Shown: piece after piece, positions 27,395-36,391 of the stretch | Layout of the letters: the number at the start of each line of letters is the position of its first letter | How positions within the stretch are numbered: the stretch's first letter is position 1 | Origin: Streptomyces sp. B21-083 | GTDB taxonomy: Bacteria; Actinomycetota; Actinomycetes; Streptomycetales; Streptomycetaceae | DNA length: 64,000 nucleotides | Assembly (NCBI RefSeq): GCF_036898825.1 | Contig: NZ_JARUND010000002.1 | Location: 744,001 to 808,000 of the forward strand | Reading direction: 5' to 3' | Notes under the pieces: model-generated | Told to the model about the DNA's origin: nothing | What the model saw: only the letters and a program-made list of their open reading frames with translations | Databases searched by the model: none | Position numbers and translations under genes: made by a program

Positions 27395-30300
27395 GTGGTC
27401 GATCTCAACCCCCTGCATTACATCAACAAGTTCAACCACATGGCCGGCGACAACATGGCCAGCATGATGGAGTTCCTGGGCATCTCCGATCCTGCGGTGG
27501 ACCCGGACGGCGTGCGGGAGATCGCCAAGAAATGGCGCAACCTGGCCGCGGCCGTGGATGTCTCCGTCAGGGAGGCCGAGAGCGCCCTCAGGGACGTGAC
27601 CTGGGAGGGCAAAGCCGCCACCGCGTTCAACAAGCGGGCGAGGAAGACCCGTTCGCAGGCGACCGACATGGCCGACTCGCTGCGCGACGGCGCCGACGCC
27701 CTGGACAAGTACGCCGACGACGCGCACGAGCTCCTCACCGAACTCAACGTCATCATCGTGGAGATCATCGAGGTGGAGATGGCGCGCCTGGCCCTCTCCG
27801 TCCTCACCGGCGGCGCCTCCGCTGTGGTGAGCAGCCTCGCCGCCGGCGCGCGCTTCGCGAAAGTAATGGCTCTGATCGGCCGGATCGAGCACGCCGGCAC
27901 GGCCATGGCCCGCGCGATCCGCGCCGTCCTCGAAGTCATCCGCGGCCTGAGCCGGGCCCTGAAAGCCCTCAAGGAGATCAAGACCATAGCGCGGGTCGGC
28001 AAGATGGCGGGCGAGGGCGCCAAGTTCGCCGCGCTGGACACCCTGCTGAAGGACCCCTCCACCTTCAAGGATCCCGGCAAGCTCGCCGAAACCCTCGCCC
28101 TCGGCGCGGCCTTCGGCGTCGGCCTGGGCAGCCTGGGCACCCTCCTGGGCAAGGGCCTAGGCAAGCTCAAGCCAAAGGACCTGGCCAGACTGCGCAGCGC
28201 CATGAAGCTCAACTGCGCCTCCTTCGAGCGCCTTTCGCTGCGGCCGGGCTTCGACAAGCTGCCCGCCTCCGTGCGCAACGCGCTGAAGAAGTTCGTCCGC
28301 GACCCCATCGACGTGGCCACCGGCGACATGGCGCTGATACGCACAGACGTTCAACTGCCCGGCGTCCTACCGCTTTTGCTGGAGCGCACCCACATCTCCT
28401 CGTACCGCTTCGGCGGCTGGTTCGGCCCCTCCTGGGCCTCCACCCTGGACCAGCGCATACAGGCCGACGAGGGCGGCTTCGTCTACGCGGCAGCCGACGG
28501 CGCCCGCCTCTGCTTCCCGGTGCCGGACCAGGAGACCGGCATTCCGGTCCGCCCCGAGACCCCGGGCTCGCTCCTGACCCTGTCCTGGGCCGAAGCGTTC
28601 GACGGCGCGCTCTGCGTCACAGACCCCGACACCGGCCTGGTCCAGGTCTTCCACAGCCCCGTCCCCGCCGCCGGGGACGAAGCGGTCGACATACCGCTGC
28701 AGTACATCGAGGACCGCAACGGCAACCGCATCACCATCGAGTACGACGAGGGCGACGTCCCCGCGACGGTGAGCCACTCCGGTGGCTACCGCATCGCTCT
28801 GGACCGCGACGACATCCTCTCCCGCATCACCGGCCTGCGCCTCCTGGACCCCACGGAACCCGCGGCCCCCGGCACCACTCTGGTCACCTTCGCCTACGAC
28901 GAGGCCGGCCGCCTCACCGAGGAGACCAACTCGTCCGGACTGCCCATGCGGTACACCTACGACGCCGAGGGCCGCATCACCTCCTGGACCGACCGCAACA
29001 ACACCACGTACTGGTACGTCTACGACGAGCGGGGCCGCATCACGGCCACCGGTGGCACGGGCGACGCGCTGGCCTCCGCCCTCACCTACGACGACGCCAC
29101 GCGGACCACGCGAGTGACGGACTCTCTCGGCCACGTCCGCGTCTACGAGCACAACGAGTCCTTCCGCCTGATCCGGGAGACCGATCCGCTCGGCCATGTC
29201 ACCAGCCAGGAGTGGGACCAGGACCTGCGCCTGATCGCCCGCGCGGATCCGCTCGGGCAGACCACCCTCTACGGCTACGACGAGCAGGGACGGGTGCTGT
29301 CGGTGACCCGCCCGGACGGACTGCGCACGACCGCCACGTACAACCGACTCGGACTGCCGACGACGGTCACGGACGGGGACAACACCCAGTGGTGCAGGGA
29401 GTACGACGAGCGCGGCAACCTCACCCGTGTCACGGCCCCCGACGGAGTCGTGACCCGCTACGGCTACAACGCGTCCGGCCACCTGACCAAGGTCACGGAC
29501 GCCTTGAACCACACCACCCACGTGCGCTGCGGCCCGGCCGGCCTTCCCGTCCGCGTCACTGACCCGCTGGGTGCGTCGACAGGCTTCGAGCGCGACGCGT
29601 TCGGGCGCCCCGTCCTGCTCACCGATCCGCTCGGACACGAGACGCGCATGGCGTGGTCCGTCGAGGGCGACCCGGTGCTCCGTGTCGCGCCCGACGGCAC
29701 CACCGAGTCGTGGACCTACGACGGCGAGGGCAACTGCACCAGCCACACCGACGCATCGGACGCGGTCACCCGATACGAGTACACCCATTTCGACCTGCTC
29801 ACCGCGCGCACCGACCCCGATGGTGTGCGCCACGCCTTCACCCACGACAGCGAACTGCGCCTCACGCAGGTCACCAACTCCCAGGGCCTGAACTGGAAGT
29901 ACGCGTACGACCCGGCCGGACGCCCGTTCTCGGAGACCGACTTCGACGATCGCACGCTCAGCTACCGACATGACGCGGCAGGACGACTGGTCTCCCGCAC
30001 CAACGCCCTCGGTCTGACGACCCACTTCACCCTTGACGAACTCGGGCAGATCGTGCGCCAGACGACTGGGGACGTCAGCACCAGCTACGCCTACGATCCG
30101 TCCGGGCAGCTCACACGGGCCGCCGCGCCTCGGGCCCGGGTCGACTTCCGTTACGACAGCCGGGGCCGGCTTCTCGCCGAGACGGTGAACGGCCGAACCA
30201 CCTCGTACTGCTACGACCTCCTCGGCCGCCGCATCAGCCGCACCACTCCCAGCGGTGCCACCAGCAGCTACGACTACGACGCCGCGGGCAACCGCACCGC

Positions 30301-31791
30301 GCTGCACTCCGGCGGGCGGACGATCGACTTCGAGTACGACCTGGCGGGACAGGAGGCGCTCCGGCGCATCGGCGACGTCATCGGCGTGGCCCATACCTTC
30401 GACGCCCTCGCCGGCTGACCGTCCAGTCGGTCACCGGCACCGACGGCCGCTCGATCCGTCGCCGCGCGTACGGTTACCGTGCGGACGGCAGCCTCATCGG
30501 CGTCGACGACGACGTCGACGGCGCGTGCCGCTTCGACCTCGACCCGGCCGGACGCGTCACCGCGGTCCGGGCGGGTAACTGGTCCGAGCGCTACCTCTAC
30601 GACGCGGCGGGCAACCAGACCGACGCCTCATGGCCCGACTCGCACCCGGGATCGGAGGCCAACGGCGCTCGCACGTACGTGGGCACCCGCATCACCCGCG
30701 CCGGCACCGTCCGCTACGAGCATGACGCACTGGGCCGTATCGTCCTCAGGCAGAAGACCCGACTGTCCCGCAAGCCGGACACCTGGCGTTACACCTGGGA
30801 CGCGGAGGACAGGCTCGCCGCGGTCAGCACGCCCGACGGCACCCTGTGGCGCTATCTCTATGATCCGCTGGGCCGCCGCATCGCCAAGCAGCGCATGGCT
30901 GCGGACGGCGTCTCAGTGGCGGAGCAGGTCGACTTCACCTGGGACGGCACGACGCTCTGCGAGCAGACCACCACCCGCGACGGGCTGCCGGGCCCGGTCA
31001 CGCTGACCTGGGACCACCAAGATCTGCACCCTGTAGCGCAGACCGAGCGCATCGGGGCGGGCGACGCCACGGATGATGCCTCGCAGGAGGAGATCGACGC
31101 CCGCTTCTTCGCGATCATCACCGACCTCGTCGGTTCCCCCACGGAACTCCTCGACGAAGAAGGCGGCGTCGCATGGCGCGCTCGCTCCACACTCTGGGGC
31201 ATCACCGCATGGGCGGAGAGCAGCACCGCCTACACGCCCCTCAGGTTCCCGGGGCAGTATCACGACCCCGAAACCGCCCTGAACTACAACTACTTCCGCT
31301 ACTACGACGCCGAGACCGCCCGCTATCTCAGCCCCGACCCCCTCGGTCTGGTACCGGCGCCGAACCCCCACACGTATGTTCACAACCCCCACACGTGGAC
31401 GGATCCCCTGGGGCTCGCGCCCGAATGCCGCGAACTCGGACTGCGCGACGACGCGCAGAACGCCATCACGAAGCTCGAGAACATCAAGAAGGACCCCATC
31501 GGGTCCATCAACTCCCAACCGAATCACAATCACTACAGCGCTGCTCGCCGCGAGGCCCGGGGTGAGGTCGTCGCCAGAAAGCCCGACGGCACGCCCTTCG
31601 ACCACATCAGCGACCTGAAGCAGGCCAGAAACGGTCTGGAGGGCATCCGCAGGATCCTGACCAAGGAGCTGCAGAAGCCGCCGGAGACGATCACTCCACG
31701 CGGCAGGGAAGTACTGATCAGGAAGCGAAAGGACGCCATCGTCGAGCTCGAAAGGCTGAACCGCTTCCTGGCGTCCATCGGCCACGGGTGA
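27395..31791 (+). pseudogene. RHS polymorphic toxin, one-base frameshift near 30410
   Basis: About 1,465 aa if the frame is restored. GTG 27395 is five bases after the upstream gene. Residues 1-150 hold a WxG-like helical region (RDVTWEGKAATAFNKRARK); residues 155-290 are hydrophobic helices. From about residue 310 (DPIDVATGDMALIRTD) an RHS shell with many YDxxGRL repeats follows. The core closes with FRYYDAETARYLSPDPLGL and NPHTYVHNPHTWTDPLGL. The C-terminal 120 residues are the toxin. At 30410-30412 the sequence CTCGCCGGCTGA should read CTCGGCCGGCTG (DALGRL): loss of one G gives a stop at 30416-30418, and the remainder continues in another frame to 31791. Whether this is a true mutation or a sequencing error cannot be told; the immunity gene is intact. 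Confidence 0.85.
31417..31791 (+). other. C-terminal toxin domain (Ntox28-like)
   Basis: About 120 residues after the DPLGL core-closing motif, all-helical and charged, containing NHYSAARREARGEVVARK and GTPFDHISDLKQARNGL. These resemble the polymorphic toxin type 28 family, predicted RNases. Recognised from memory of that family's RREARGEVVARK / GTPFDHV pattern, without a search. Confidence 0.65.
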
Positions 31792-31918
31792 CGACGGCCA
31801 GGAATGGCGGAGGCCACGAATGACGCGATCCGTACCCTGAGAACACCCCCGACGCACTGACGTACGCCAGAAGCAACACCTCCGCGCCGCTGCAGCCGGA
31901 GCACGAGAGGACCCGACG

Positions 31919-32344
31919 ATGCCCGAAGACTTCGACCGCGGTAGCTCCCTCGAGGAGCTGGAGGACGTGCGCTGGCCGGCCCCTCCGGCGGACACGACAC
32001 CCATGGTCAGAAATGTGCACGAGTTGCGGCGCCGCCCTGTCGGAGCCCTGGAGCCACACGAACTGGCCCGACTGATCGGACAGGATGTGGGGCTGCCCTG
32101 GCTGCTGCCCCTGGCCGTGCACATTCTGCGGGACACCGCGCCGAAGCAAGCGGAGGGCGGTTGGTTCGACGACGACCTGCTGTACGCGGTCGTCACCAGA
32201 AAGCCGGAGGTCTGGACCGCCGCCCCGCAACTCGCCCACGAACTCAAGGAAACCGTCGCCGTCCTGACCGACATCTCGCGCTATGTCCGCCAGGACATCG
32301 ACGCGTTCCTCGCAGCGCTACCCGGGGACGACGCCTCACAGTAA
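31919..32344 (+). CDS. CdiI-type immunity protein
   Basis: 141 aa directly after the toxin. Pattern SSLEELEDVRW...MVRNVHELRRRPVGALEPHELARLIGQDVGLPWLLPLAVHIL... and GGWFDDDLLYAVV matches the contact-dependent-inhibition immunity family (CdiI_2), which normally reads LExLE, then a plain helix with LRxLIxQ, then GDLL. Cytoplasmic; expected to bind and neutralise the adjacent toxin domain. GAGAGG lies 9 bases before the ATG. It is intact although the toxin frame is broken. About 125 bases separate the two, so it may have its own promoter. Confidence 0.8.
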   Translation: MPEDFDRGSSLEELEDVRWPAPPADTTPMVRNVHELRRRPVGALEPHELARLIGQDVGLPWLLPLAVHILRDTAPKQAEGGWFDDDLLYAVVTRKPEVWTAAPQLAHELKETVAVLTDISRYVRQDIDAFLAALPGDDASQ

Positions 32345-32788
32345 AGATCGTCCATGGCCTCGCTCCACGGGCTGCACCTCCCGACGAATCTTCTCGGCGA
32401 CAAGCCGCGGGATGGCCCGTACTTCTCCTTGGCACCGAAGGAGCCCGCGCCGTCCCGTGTCGACGGTGTCACCACCGGACGGCGGGGGGCGAAAGCTCCT
32501 GCTGCAACCGGGTCACCGCAGGAGGGGACATGGCTGGTTCCTCTCGTCACCGCCCAGGCGATGATGTGCGCGCCGACGGAGGCGGCGGCAGCGAGCACGT
32601 TCTCACGCTGGCGCTCGGGGGACGGCGTCGCCAGCTTCACTCGGGACAGCCGCCGCACTCCGATCAGACATCTGTGCATCCGTCACAGGGACGTTCGATC
32701 ACACCTGGGTCCGTACCGCGCATGTTTCTCTCCGTTCAGGCACGCACAGTACGGAGAATCGGCGGCACGACCCCAACGGGTGTCTTGG
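32345..32788. other. Right end of the island, no intact gene
   Basis: 444 bases between the immunity gene and yjbQ. The only recognisable content is the serine-recombinase remnant at 32548-32679 on the minus strand and the right repeat starting at 32786. Confidence 0.5.
32548..32679 (-). pseudogene. N-terminal remnant of a serine recombinase/integrase
   Basis: From an ATG at 32679 the minus strand reads about 44 residues including GVRRLSRV, then SPERQRENVLAAAASVGAHI. This is the start of actinomycete serine recombinases: R-x-S with the catalytic Ser, then the SPERQRE helix and AAxxxGAxIxxWA strand. After AWAV the similarity ends (RGTSHVPSCGDP...), and no recombinase or zinc domains follow. 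It sits beside the right repeat. Confidence 0.6.
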
Positions 32789-32850
32789 TCAGCCGAGGAA
32801 GCTCAGTCGAACCTGACGGTTGACATTGGAGACGTTGGTGTCCACCAGAC
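32786..32850 (-). repeat. Right 65-bp direct repeat within yjbQ 3' end
   Basis: Covers the last 20 or so codons and the stop of the intact yjbQ. Matches 26503-26567 at 60 of 65 positions in the same orientation. Confidence 0.85.
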
Positions 32851-33211
32851 ACACCGACTGCCACGTCCCCAGTTCCAGTTGCCCGCCCAGCACCGGCAGT
32901 GTGGCGTGCGGTGGGACGAGGGCCGGGAGGACGTGGTCGCGGCCGTGGCCGGGGGTGCCGTGGCGGTGCTGCCAGCGGTCGTCGGCGGGGAGCAGGGTGT
33001 GGAGTGCGGCGAGGAGGTCGCTGTCGCTGCCCGCACCCGTTTCGATGACCGCGACTCCGGCGGTGGCGTGCGGGACGAAGACGTTGAGGAGACCGTCCCG
33101 GCCGTCGGTCACCTCCCTCAGGAAGGTCTCGCAGTCATGGGTGAGGTCGACGATCGCCTCCTCACTGCCGGAGACGATGTTCAGGACGCGCGTGGTGAAG
33201 GCATGGGACAT
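32789..33211 (-). CDS. yjbQ: YjbQ/UPF0047 family protein
   Basis: 140 aa, started at ATG 33209-33211 (MSHAFTTRVLNIV), the usual N-terminus of the family; alternative starts lie up to 15 bases upstream. Conserved residues include VFVPHATAGVAVIETG, with the His-Ala-Thr-Ala motif; GRDHVLPAL in the HxxxHLxxxL region; and the C-terminal SVCLVDTN...RQVRLSFLG. Members form a compact beta-barrel trimer and show weak thiamine-phosphate synthase activity in E. coli; the physiological role is unclear. The 3' end is the apparent insertion point of the RHS island but the reading frame is complete. Confidence 0.88.
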   Translation of the reverse strand: MSHAFTTRVLNIVSGSEEAIVDLTHDCETFLREVTDGRDGLLNVFVPHATAGVAVIETGAGSDSDLLAALHTLLPADDRWQHRHGTPGHGRDHVLPALVPPHATLPVLGGQLELGTWQSVCLVDTNVSNVNRQVRLSFLG

Positions 33212-33295
33212 GTGTCCCATCATCACCCGTCGGCCGGGAGGCGCCCGGCGCGACTCCCGCGCCTTGACACCAGAGGTCCATTCCGCGAGACACCA

Positions 33296-33325
33296 TTGAC
33301 CGTGGTCACGTCACCTGGCTACTTT
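33296..33325 (+). promoter_or_regulatory. Promoter of the leader peptide/ssu operon
   Basis: TTGACC (33296-33301), 18-base spacer, TACTTT (33320-33325). The predicted start point falls at about 33332-33333, the ATG of the leader peptide, so the mRNA is leaderless. Confidence 0.65.
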
Positions 33326-33332
33326 CAGCGGC

Positions 33333-33416
33333 ATGTTGCGTTCAGCCATGCTCACCACGCGCGGTCACATCGACCTGCTGCGGGTGGCCTCCGCCGCGTG
33401 TCGCCGCGGCTGCTGA
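33333..33416 (+). CDS. Cysteine-type leader peptide upstream of sulfonate genes
   Basis: 27 aa: begins MLRSAMLTTRGHIDLLRV and ends ACRRGC. The HIDLLRV-S-A-x-CRR pattern is that of the short leader peptides found before sulfur-uptake operons in Streptomyces. No ribosome site precedes the ATG, which coincides with the predicted transcription start. Cys codons lie near the end, so ribosome stalling at low cysteinyl-tRNA could permit expression of the downstream ssu genes. The mechanism is inferred; the peptide pattern is seen directly. Confidence 0.75.
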   Translation: MLRSAMLTTRGHIDLLRVASAACRRGC

Positions 33417-33552
33417 CGCCCCTTTCCCCGCCTTTCACGCCCGCCTGGGCCCCGCCCCACCCGCACGTCCGGGATCTCTTCTGATCCACTACGGACGCGG
33501 CGGCGCCGAGGCACACCTCCTCCCCGGTCGCTCTCCTCCTCGTGGAGCACTC

Positions 33553-34485
33553 ATGAGCATCAGCCATGCCCCGCCCGGCTCCCCCAAGCCTGACATTTCG
33601 CCTAAATCTGGTCCCGCTACGTCCGCATCCGCCCGCACTCCGACCGGCAGCGGCGTCGGCAGCGACACCGAGCGAGCCCTCCCCGACCTCGAACCCATAG
33701 TCCCCAGCTCCACACGCCGTACCCGCGTCCCCCGCTGGCTGCGCCGCACCTCGGGCCCGCTCCTGCTCCTGGCGCTCTGGCAAGTCCTCAGCAGTACGGG
33801 CGCGTTGACCGCCGACATCCTCGCCTCGCCCGAGCGGATCGCCGAGGTCGGCAGTGATCTGATCGCCGACGGTTCACTGGGCAACGCGATGGGCACCTCA
33901 CTCCAGCGGGTCGCCCTCGGGCTGCTCCTCGGCACCGTCATCGGCACCGGACTCGCCCTCATATCAGGCCTGTTCCGGGTCGGCGAGGACCTCGTCGACG
34001 CGCCGGTCCAGATGCTGCGGACCGTGCCGTTCGTCGGCCTGATCCCGCTCTTCATCATCTGGTTCGGCATCGGCGAGGCCCCGAAGATCGCGATCATCAC
34101 CCTCGGTGTGACCTTCCCGCTCTACCTCAACGTGTACGCCGGTATCCGAGGCGTGGACGCCCAGTTGATCGAGGCCGGGGAGTCGCTCGGGCTGTCCCGG
34201 TGGGGACTGGTCCGGCATGTCGTCCTGCCGGGCGCGCTGCCCGGAGCGATGACCGGGCTGCGCTACTCCCTCGGCATCGCCTGGCTGGCCCTCGTCTTCG
34301 CCGAGCAGATCAACGCGGACGCCGGTATCGGCTTCCTCATGGTGCAGGCGCGGGACTTCCTGCGGACCGACGTGATCGTGGTCTGCCTCATCGTCTACGC
34401 GTTCCTCGGCCTGCTGGCCGACTTCGTCGTCCGCTCCCTCGAAAGGCTGCTGCTGCAATGGCGACCCACGTTCACCGGACGGTGA
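33553..34485 (+). CDS. ssuC: Sulfonate ABC transporter permease SsuC
   Basis: 310 aa with an unusually long, Ser/Pro/Thr-rich cytoplasmic N-terminus (about 60 residues) before the six helices. Family features: LLLALWQVLSSTGAL, then ILASPERI, the coupling loop EAGESLGLSRWGLVRHVVLPGALPG and LRYSLGIAWLALVFAEQI, as in SsuC/TauC/NrtB permeases. GTG/ATG region has GGAGC before ATG 33553. Overlaps ssuB by 28 bases. Imports aliphatic sulfonates as a sulfur source with ssuB and ssuA; located 136 bases after the leader peptide. Confidence 0.88.
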   Translation: MSISHAPPGSPKPDISPKSGPATSASARTPTGSGVGSDTERALPDLEPIVPSSTRRTRVPRWLRRTSGPLLLLALWQVLSSTGALTADILASPERIAEVGSDLIADGSLGNAMGTSLQRVALGLLLGTVIGTGLALISGLFRVGEDLVDAPVQMLRTVPFVGLIPLFIIWFGIGEAPKIAIITLGVTFPLYLNVYAGIRGVDAQLIEAGESLGLSRWGLVRHVVLPGALPGAMTGLRYSLGIAWLALVFAEQINADAGIGFLMVQARDFLRTDVIVVCLIVYAFLGLLADFVVRSLERLLLQWRPTFTGR

Positions 34486-35195
34486 CCCCACCGGCCGTCC
34501 GGGTCGACGGACTGACCCGGTCCTTCGACGGCCGCGCCGTCATCGACAACCTGCAACTCGACGTCCGGCCGGGTGAGTTCGTGGCCCTGCTCGGCCGCAG
34601 CGGCTGCGGCAAGTCCACACTGCTGCGCATCCTCGCCGGCCTCGACCGCGACATCTCCGGCACCGTCCTCGTACCGCGCCGCAAGGCCGTCGCCTTCCAG
34701 GCACCCAGGCTGATGCCATGGAAGAAGGTGTGGCGCAACGTCCTGCTCGGGCTGCCCGGCAAGCCCGGCCGCGAGGTCGCCGAACAGGCGCTCACCGAGG
34801 TCGGCCTCAGCCACCGCTCCGACGCCTGGCCCAAGACGCTGTCCGGCGGTGAGGCCCAACGCGCGTCGCTGGCAAGGGCGTTGGTTCGCGAGCCCGATCT
34901 TCTACTGCTCGACGAGCCGTTCGGGGCGCTGGACGCGCTCACCCGCATCAAGGCCCAGCGGCTGGTCGGCGAACTCTGGCAACGCAGGGGCTGCGCCGTC
35001 CTGTTGGTGACGCACGACGTCGAGGAGGCGGTGCTGCTCGCCGATCGCGTCCTCGTGATGGACGAGGGCGTCATCGCGTACGAGACGACGGTCGACCTGG
35101 ACCGCCCGCGCGACATCACCGACCCACGATTCGCCGAACTGCGCGCCCGGCTCCTGGAACGCCTGGGCGTCGAGACGGCGGCCGAAGCCGCCTGA
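34458..35195 (+). CDS. ssuB: Sulfonate ABC transporter ATP-binding protein SsuB
   Basis: 245 aa; ATG 34458 lies inside the end of ssuC. Walker A GRSGCGKST, Q-loop AFQAPRLMPWKKV, signature LSGGEAQRASLARAL, Walker B LLLLDEPFGALD, switch His in LVTHDVEEA. The APRLMPW segment after the Q-loop is typical of the nitrate/sulfonate/taurine subfamily. It powers the SsuC permease. Confidence 0.92.
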   Translation: MATHVHRTVTPPAVRVDGLTRSFDGRAVIDNLQLDVRPGEFVALLGRSGCGKSTLLRILAGLDRDISGTVLVPRRKAVAFQAPRLMPWKKVWRNVLLGLPGKPGREVAEQALTEVGLSHRSDAWPKTLSGGEAQRASLARALVREPDLLLLDEPFGALDALTRIKAQRLVGELWQRRGCAVLLVTHDVEEAVLLADRVLVMDEGVIAYETTVDLDRPRDITDPRFAELRARLLERLGVETAAEAA

Positions 35196-35289
35196 ACCCT
35201 CGCCCACCCTCAGCCCTCCCTTCGTACTCCCCTCCCAGTCCCCTCGGCTCGCTCCCTCCGCCGCACAGAAACGATCGGAACGAACGACC

Positions 35290-36324
35290 ATGCGACGACA
35301 CCTCGTCCCTGCCGCGCTGCTCCTCCCCCTCGCTCTTCTCGCCTCGGCCTGCGGCGGGAGTTCGGCCGCCTCCTCCGTCGGTTCCGGCAGCGGCACCGAC
35401 GGCAAGGGGTCCCTCACGCTCAACGTCGGTGACCAGAAAGGCGGTTCGGAGGCAGTGCTGCGGGCCGCCGGGGAACTCAAGAACCTGAACTACAAGATCA
35501 AGTGGTCCACCTTCACCTCAGGACCGCCCCTCCTCGAAGCCGTCAACGCCAAGGCCGTAGACATCGGCAGCGTCGGCAACACCCCGCCGGTCTTCGCGGC
35601 CGGCGCCGGCTCCCACATCACCGTGGTGGGCGCCCTGCGCGGCGGCTCCCAGGGCGAGGCCATCCTCGTGCCCAAGAACTCGAAGCTCAAAAAGGCCGCC
35701 GACCTCAAGGGCAAGTCCGTTGCCGTGGCCCAGGGTTCGTCCGCGCACTACCAGCTGATCGCCTCCCTCAAGCAGGCCGGGCTCACCCTGGACGACATCA
35801 AGGTCAAGTACCTTCAGCCGGCCGACGCGCTGGCCGCGTACACCAGCGGCAGCGTCGACGCGTGGGCGGTGTGGGACCCGTACACCTCGCAGATCCTCAT
35901 GGGCGGGCAGGGACGCGTCCTGGCCGACGGCGAAGGGGTGGTCAACGGGCTCAACTTCCAGGTGGCGGCGCCCTCCGCGCTGGGGGACAGCAGGAAGGCG
36001 GCTGCCATCAAGGACTTCGTGGAGCGGCTGCGGCGCGCCCAGGACTGGGTGTACGCGCACCCCGACGCGTGGGCCAGGGTGTGGGCGAAGGACACCGGGC
36101 TGCCGTACGACGTGGCGCTCGCGTCGGTGAACCGGTCCAACGCGACCCGTATCCCGGTGGCGATCGACGACGCGCTCGTCGCCTCCGAGCAGCGCATCGC
36201 GGACACGTTCACGGGTCTCAAGCTCATTCCGAACAAGGTCGACTTCGCGAAGTACGTGGACCGGCGCTTCAACGACGACCTGCCTCCGTCCACCACCGCG
36301 CCGCGCCCCAGCAAGGAGTCGTGA
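35290..36324 (+). CDS. ssuA: Sulfonate-binding lipoprotein SsuA
   Basis: 344 aa. Lipoprotein signal with lipobox LASAC (Cys21). The mature domain is NMT1/SsuA-like: LNVGDQKGGSEAVLRAAG, TFTSGPPLLEAVNAKAVDIGSVGNTPPVFA, SSAHYQLIASLKQAGL, and AVWDPYTSQILMG. Delivers aliphatic sulfonates to SsuBC. About 95 bases after ssuB, same strand, hence the third gene of the transporter operon. Sulfonate rather than nitrate is favoured by the cysteine leader upstream. Confidence 0.88.
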   Translation: MRRHLVPAALLLPLALLASACGGSSAASSVGSGSGTDGKGSLTLNVGDQKGGSEAVLRAAGELKNLNYKIKWSTFTSGPPLLEAVNAKAVDIGSVGNTPPVFAAGAGSHITVVGALRGGSQGEAILVPKNSKLKKAADLKGKSVAVAQGSSAHYQLIASLKQAGLTLDDIKVKYLQPADALAAYTSGSVDAWAVWDPYTSQILMGGQGRVLADGEGVVNGLNFQVAAPSALGDSRKAAAIKDFVERLRRAQDWVYAHPDAWARVWAKDTGLPYDVALASVNRSNATRIPVAIDDALVASEQRIADTFTGLKLIPNKVDFAKYVDRRFNDDLPPSTTAPRPSKES

Positions 36325-36391
36325 TCACGCGACGAGCATCGATCCGACCGGGGTCGGGAAGATCCTCGCCCCTCCCCCGGTTGGTAGAAGC

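Larger units (their letters stand above)
26503..32850. mobile_element. Putative integrated RHS toxin-immunity island at yjbQ 3' end
   Basis: About 6.3 kb bounded by 65-bp direct repeats of the yjbQ 3' end. Content: WxG-type small protein, RHS toxin, CdiI-like immunity gene and an N-terminal serine-recombinase remnant placed next to the right repeat, where an integrase gene is expected. No complete integrase or replication gene remains, so it would now be immobile. Repeats and remnant are seen directly; insertion at yjbQ is inference. Confidence 0.6.
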
